A program made the position numbers and the translations under genes. Of a stretch of DNA of 7,496 nt, positions 5,960 to 7,496 are shown piece by piece; within the stretch, counting starts at the first letter, position 1, and every line of letters begins with the position of its first letter. The notes beneath the pieces are model-generated. The model did no database searches. It saw only the letters and a list, made by a program, of their open reading frames with translations, and had not been told where the DNA came from. The stretch spans positions 1 to 7,496 of the forward strand of contig JAQWRO010000082.1 of the NCBI GenBank assembly GCA_029243665.1. The letters are read 5' to 3'. The stretch comes from Gammaproteobacteria bacterium (GTDB taxonomy: Bacteria > Pseudomonadota > Gammaproteobacteria > Comchoanobacterales > Comchoanobacteraceae).

Positions 5960-5965
5960 AATTGT

Positions 5966-6406
5966 ATGGCTGATTTAACTAGGAAAGGTTCACACGAATT
6001 TTGGTCTAAATTTATGGACCCAAAAGTCTATCGCGCGATTGTATTCATGGAATCAGCTGAACATTGGACTTTGGATAGTGATCCTGAAGTAGATGAGTGT
6101 ATTAATAGACTCGGAAAAAGAATGGGCATATTAGAAAATGTCGAAATAGATGACCATGCCAATATTGTCAAACTCATTGCTTACATCAAAACAAGTCGTA
6201 ATCTAAGATTCTTACAGGCACTTGACCATGTCATGCCTGGAACTGCATCAAAAGTGATAGGATATGCTGAAGAAAATCAGCTCAAAGATGATTTTTCCAG
6301 GGTTTTTATAGAACGTAATATTTTATTTGAACGCTTTAGAATTTTGAGTCGAGTCTTTCAAGAGGATCGGATTGAAAATATTAAAAAAGCGTTGGAATCA
6401 GGTTAA
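5966..6406 (+). CDS. icmW: Dot/Icm type IVB secretion adaptor IcmW
   Basis: IcmW is a small acidic cytoplasmic protein. With IcmS it forms an adaptor bound to the DotL coupling ATPase that recruits a class of effector proteins for export by the Dot/Icm system. The 146-residue length is close to Legionella IcmW (about 151). Three blocks match the Legionella protein as I remember it: FWSKFMDPKVYRAIVFMES, continuing AEHWTLD (12-37); LRFLQALDHVMPGTASKV (80-97); and FIERNILFERFRILSRVF (114-131). No signal peptide or membrane segment is present. The start is the first ATG and leaves the usual short MADL- N-terminus. It has no Shine-Dalgarno site. It is followed after 22 nt by the icmX-like gene, as in the icmWX pair of L. 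pneumophila. The assignment rests on remembered sequence similarity and gene order, and I regard it as firm. Confidence 0.93.
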   Translation: MADLTRKGSHEFWSKFMDPKVYRAIVFMESAEHWTLDSDPEVDECINRLGKRMGILENVEIDDHANIVKLIAYIKTSRNLRFLQALDHVMPGTASKVIGYAEENQLKDDFSRVFIERNILFERFRILSRVFQEDRIENIKKALESG

Positions 6407-6417
6407 TTTGATATATT

Positions 6418-6423
6418 AAGGGG
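6418..6423 (+). promoter_or_regulatory. Shine-Dalgarno site of the icmX-like gene
   Basis: AAGGGG lies 5 nt before the ATG at 6429, inside the 22-nt gap after icmW. It fixes the start that gives a complete signal peptide. No promoter is visible in the gap, so the two genes are probably co-transcribed. Confidence 0.8.
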
Positions 6424-6428
6424 CAGTT

Positions 6429-7496
6429 ATGCTAAGAACATATTTCCTATTATTTACATGGATTTTTGCAATCAATACACAAGTGATTGCACAGACAGAC
6501 CCAACTCCAGATCAAGGTGGATCACCTGTAAAATTGCAAAGCGTTACAGATGCTGTCTATCAAGGATATTTTGCAGCTATGGGCACCGTGTCGAGTGTTT
6601 TTCAAAGTTATTTTGGCCAGAGTTCACCATCATTTTTAAGTTTTTCTAATTGGATAGGCACCCATAATTTTTGGGCGCTTGTTAATGTTTCTGATACAAC
6701 TGATCCTAGGACAGGTAAAACACTTGCTATGAATACAACTTATAATTTACAAGTTCAGGCAGCACAAAATGCAAATTTTAGTGCAAGTGTCGCGCCTGAA
6801 GTTTTTATAAGTATGAATGACTTGGTGCAATTGCTCATGGTCGGTGTTGTTTTTCCTCTGACTGATCAAACAAAGACAGATGCCTACGATAGCAATATAC
6901 TCTCTTATAACTCTATATATGAAGCAAAGAATAGGTGTGATGATGGTGAGTGGGAAAAACGTTTTTCTGCTGATGATTATAGCGTCTTATGTTCAGATAG
7001 TAAGTACACAGAAAACGTGCAAAAAATCATGGGTGTTATGTCTAAAAACATAAAAGAAATTGATTTCTATAGACGGCTCTTGTTCTATTATGGTCAAATC
7101 AAAAACTGCTCTGATAGCATGGCATCTCTGAAAGATGTGACGTCTGACTCATCTTCAAGCACTTCTATGGGTGGGCAGACAATTGATACTAGTGGTCTCT
7201 CAAATGCACAATCTGGTATCCCTTATGTGCAATGTTATTTCTCATATAAAAACGGGACAAGCGAACTTGCTAACACCATTTCATCTGAGTTGTCTTCTGG
7301 TTGTAGTAGTCTGGGCTCTTCAAATAACCTCTTATACCAATCATGTACAGATTTAAAAAACGCTTTTCAGGACTATGCATCAGATGCAAAAAGTGCTTTA
7401 ACTAATATCACTTATTCAGCAACCACTGATAATGGTGTGAACTCAGCCTACGGTCCTGTCGTCACCAATATGAAAACGAGCTTAGAAACAACAATT
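6429..7496 (+). CDS. icmX: IcmX-like periplasmic Dot/Icm protein (partial, 3' end outside window)
   Basis: The frame stays open for 356 codons to the end of the window with no stop. A signal peptide is clear: MLRTYFLLFTWIF core, likely cleavage after Ala21 (TQVIA/QT). The exported part is rich in Ser, Thr, Asn and Tyr. It carries six cysteines (residues 170, 188, 227, 269, 292, 306), an even number that suits disulfides in the periplasm, and a Ser-rich linker at 236-247. A moderately hydrophobic stretch (about 131-144) is too short to be a confident membrane span. IcmX in Legionella is a periplasmic protein of about 466 residues encoded just after icmW and needed for intracellular growth. The name here rests mainly on position and export signal, because I see no diagnostic motif. 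An unrelated secreted protein remains possible but less likely. Confidence 0.75.
   Translation, partial: MLRTYFLLFTWIFAINTQVIAQTDPTPDQGGSPVKLQSVTDAVYQGYFAAMGTVSSVFQSYFGQSSPSFLSFSNWIGTHNFWALVNVSDTTDPRTGKTLAMNTTYNLQVQAAQNANFSASVAPEVFISMNDLVQLLMVGVVFPLTDQTKTDAYDSNILSYNSIYEAKNRCDDGEWEKRFSADDYSVLCSDSKYTENVQKIMGVMSKNIKEIDFYRRLLFYYGQIKNCSDSMASLKDVTSDSSSSTSMGGQTIDTSGLSNAQSGIPYVQCYFSYKNGTSELANTISSELSSGCSSLGSSNNLLYQSCTDLKNAFQDYASDAKSALTNITYSATTDNGVNSAYGPVVTNMKTSLETTI

Noticed and set aside
6458..6649. 63-codon open frame overlapping the icmX-like gene
   Set aside because: It is out of frame with a long open frame that has a signal peptide and an AAGGGG ribosome binding site.

Overview
The window looks like a piece of chromosome from an AT-rich, host-associated gammaproteobacterium of the Legionellales type (Legionella/Coxiella/Rickettsiella/Berkiella-like). 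Two things point there. One is a lipid A biosynthesis cluster in gammaproteobacterial order (ompH/skp-lpxD-fabZ-lpxA). The other is a gene recognised by sequence as icmW, followed by a secreted-protein gene in the icmX position. icmW and icmX belong to the Dot/Icm type IVB secretion system. The species cannot be named from this window.

Layout, left to right. (1) 1-216: the last 71 codons of an unrecognised plus-strand gene, closed by a strong intrinsic terminator at 241-270. (2) 388-1764: an unrecognised 458-residue protein with about four hydrophobic segments and a polar tail. (3) 1794-4547: a promoter followed by a tight four-gene plus-strand operon for the periplasmic chaperone OmpH/Skp, LpxD, FabZ and LpxA. 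Neighbouring genes are 3 nt apart or overlap by 14-16 nt. bamA, usual just upstream of ompH, and lpxB, usual just downstream of lpxA, are both absent from these places. (4) 4513-5890: two minus-strand genes, a 176-residue conserved-hypothetical-type protein and map (type I methionine aminopeptidase). The 3' end of map overlaps the 3' end of lpxA by 35 nt. (5) 5891-5965: a 75-bp divergent promoter region holding an imperfect direct repeat. (6) 5966-7496: icmW and an icmX-like gene that runs off the window.

How the genes work together: OmpH escorts outer-membrane proteins across the periplasm. LpxA and LpxD add the first hydroxyacyl chains of lipid A. FabZ draws on the same hydroxyacyl-ACP pool for fatty acid synthesis, so the cluster is an envelope-building unit. 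IcmW (cytoplasmic effector adaptor) and the IcmX-like protein (periplasmic) belong to the effector-export machine.

The most unusual signals are regulatory. The three genes map, the 176-residue gene and icmW all lack a Shine-Dalgarno sequence. Each has a -10-like hexamer ending exactly 6 nt before its ATG, so the predicted transcript would begin at or next to the start codon (leaderless mRNA). By contrast ompH and icmX have clear AAGGGG ribosome binding sites. The icmW promoter region carries an 18/20-bp direct repeat spaced about three helical turns. LpxA has substitutions at positions known in E. coli to set acyl-chain length and to line the active site. No tRNA, rRNA, CRISPR array or insertion sequence was seen, and no stretch longer than 300 bases lacks a gene.
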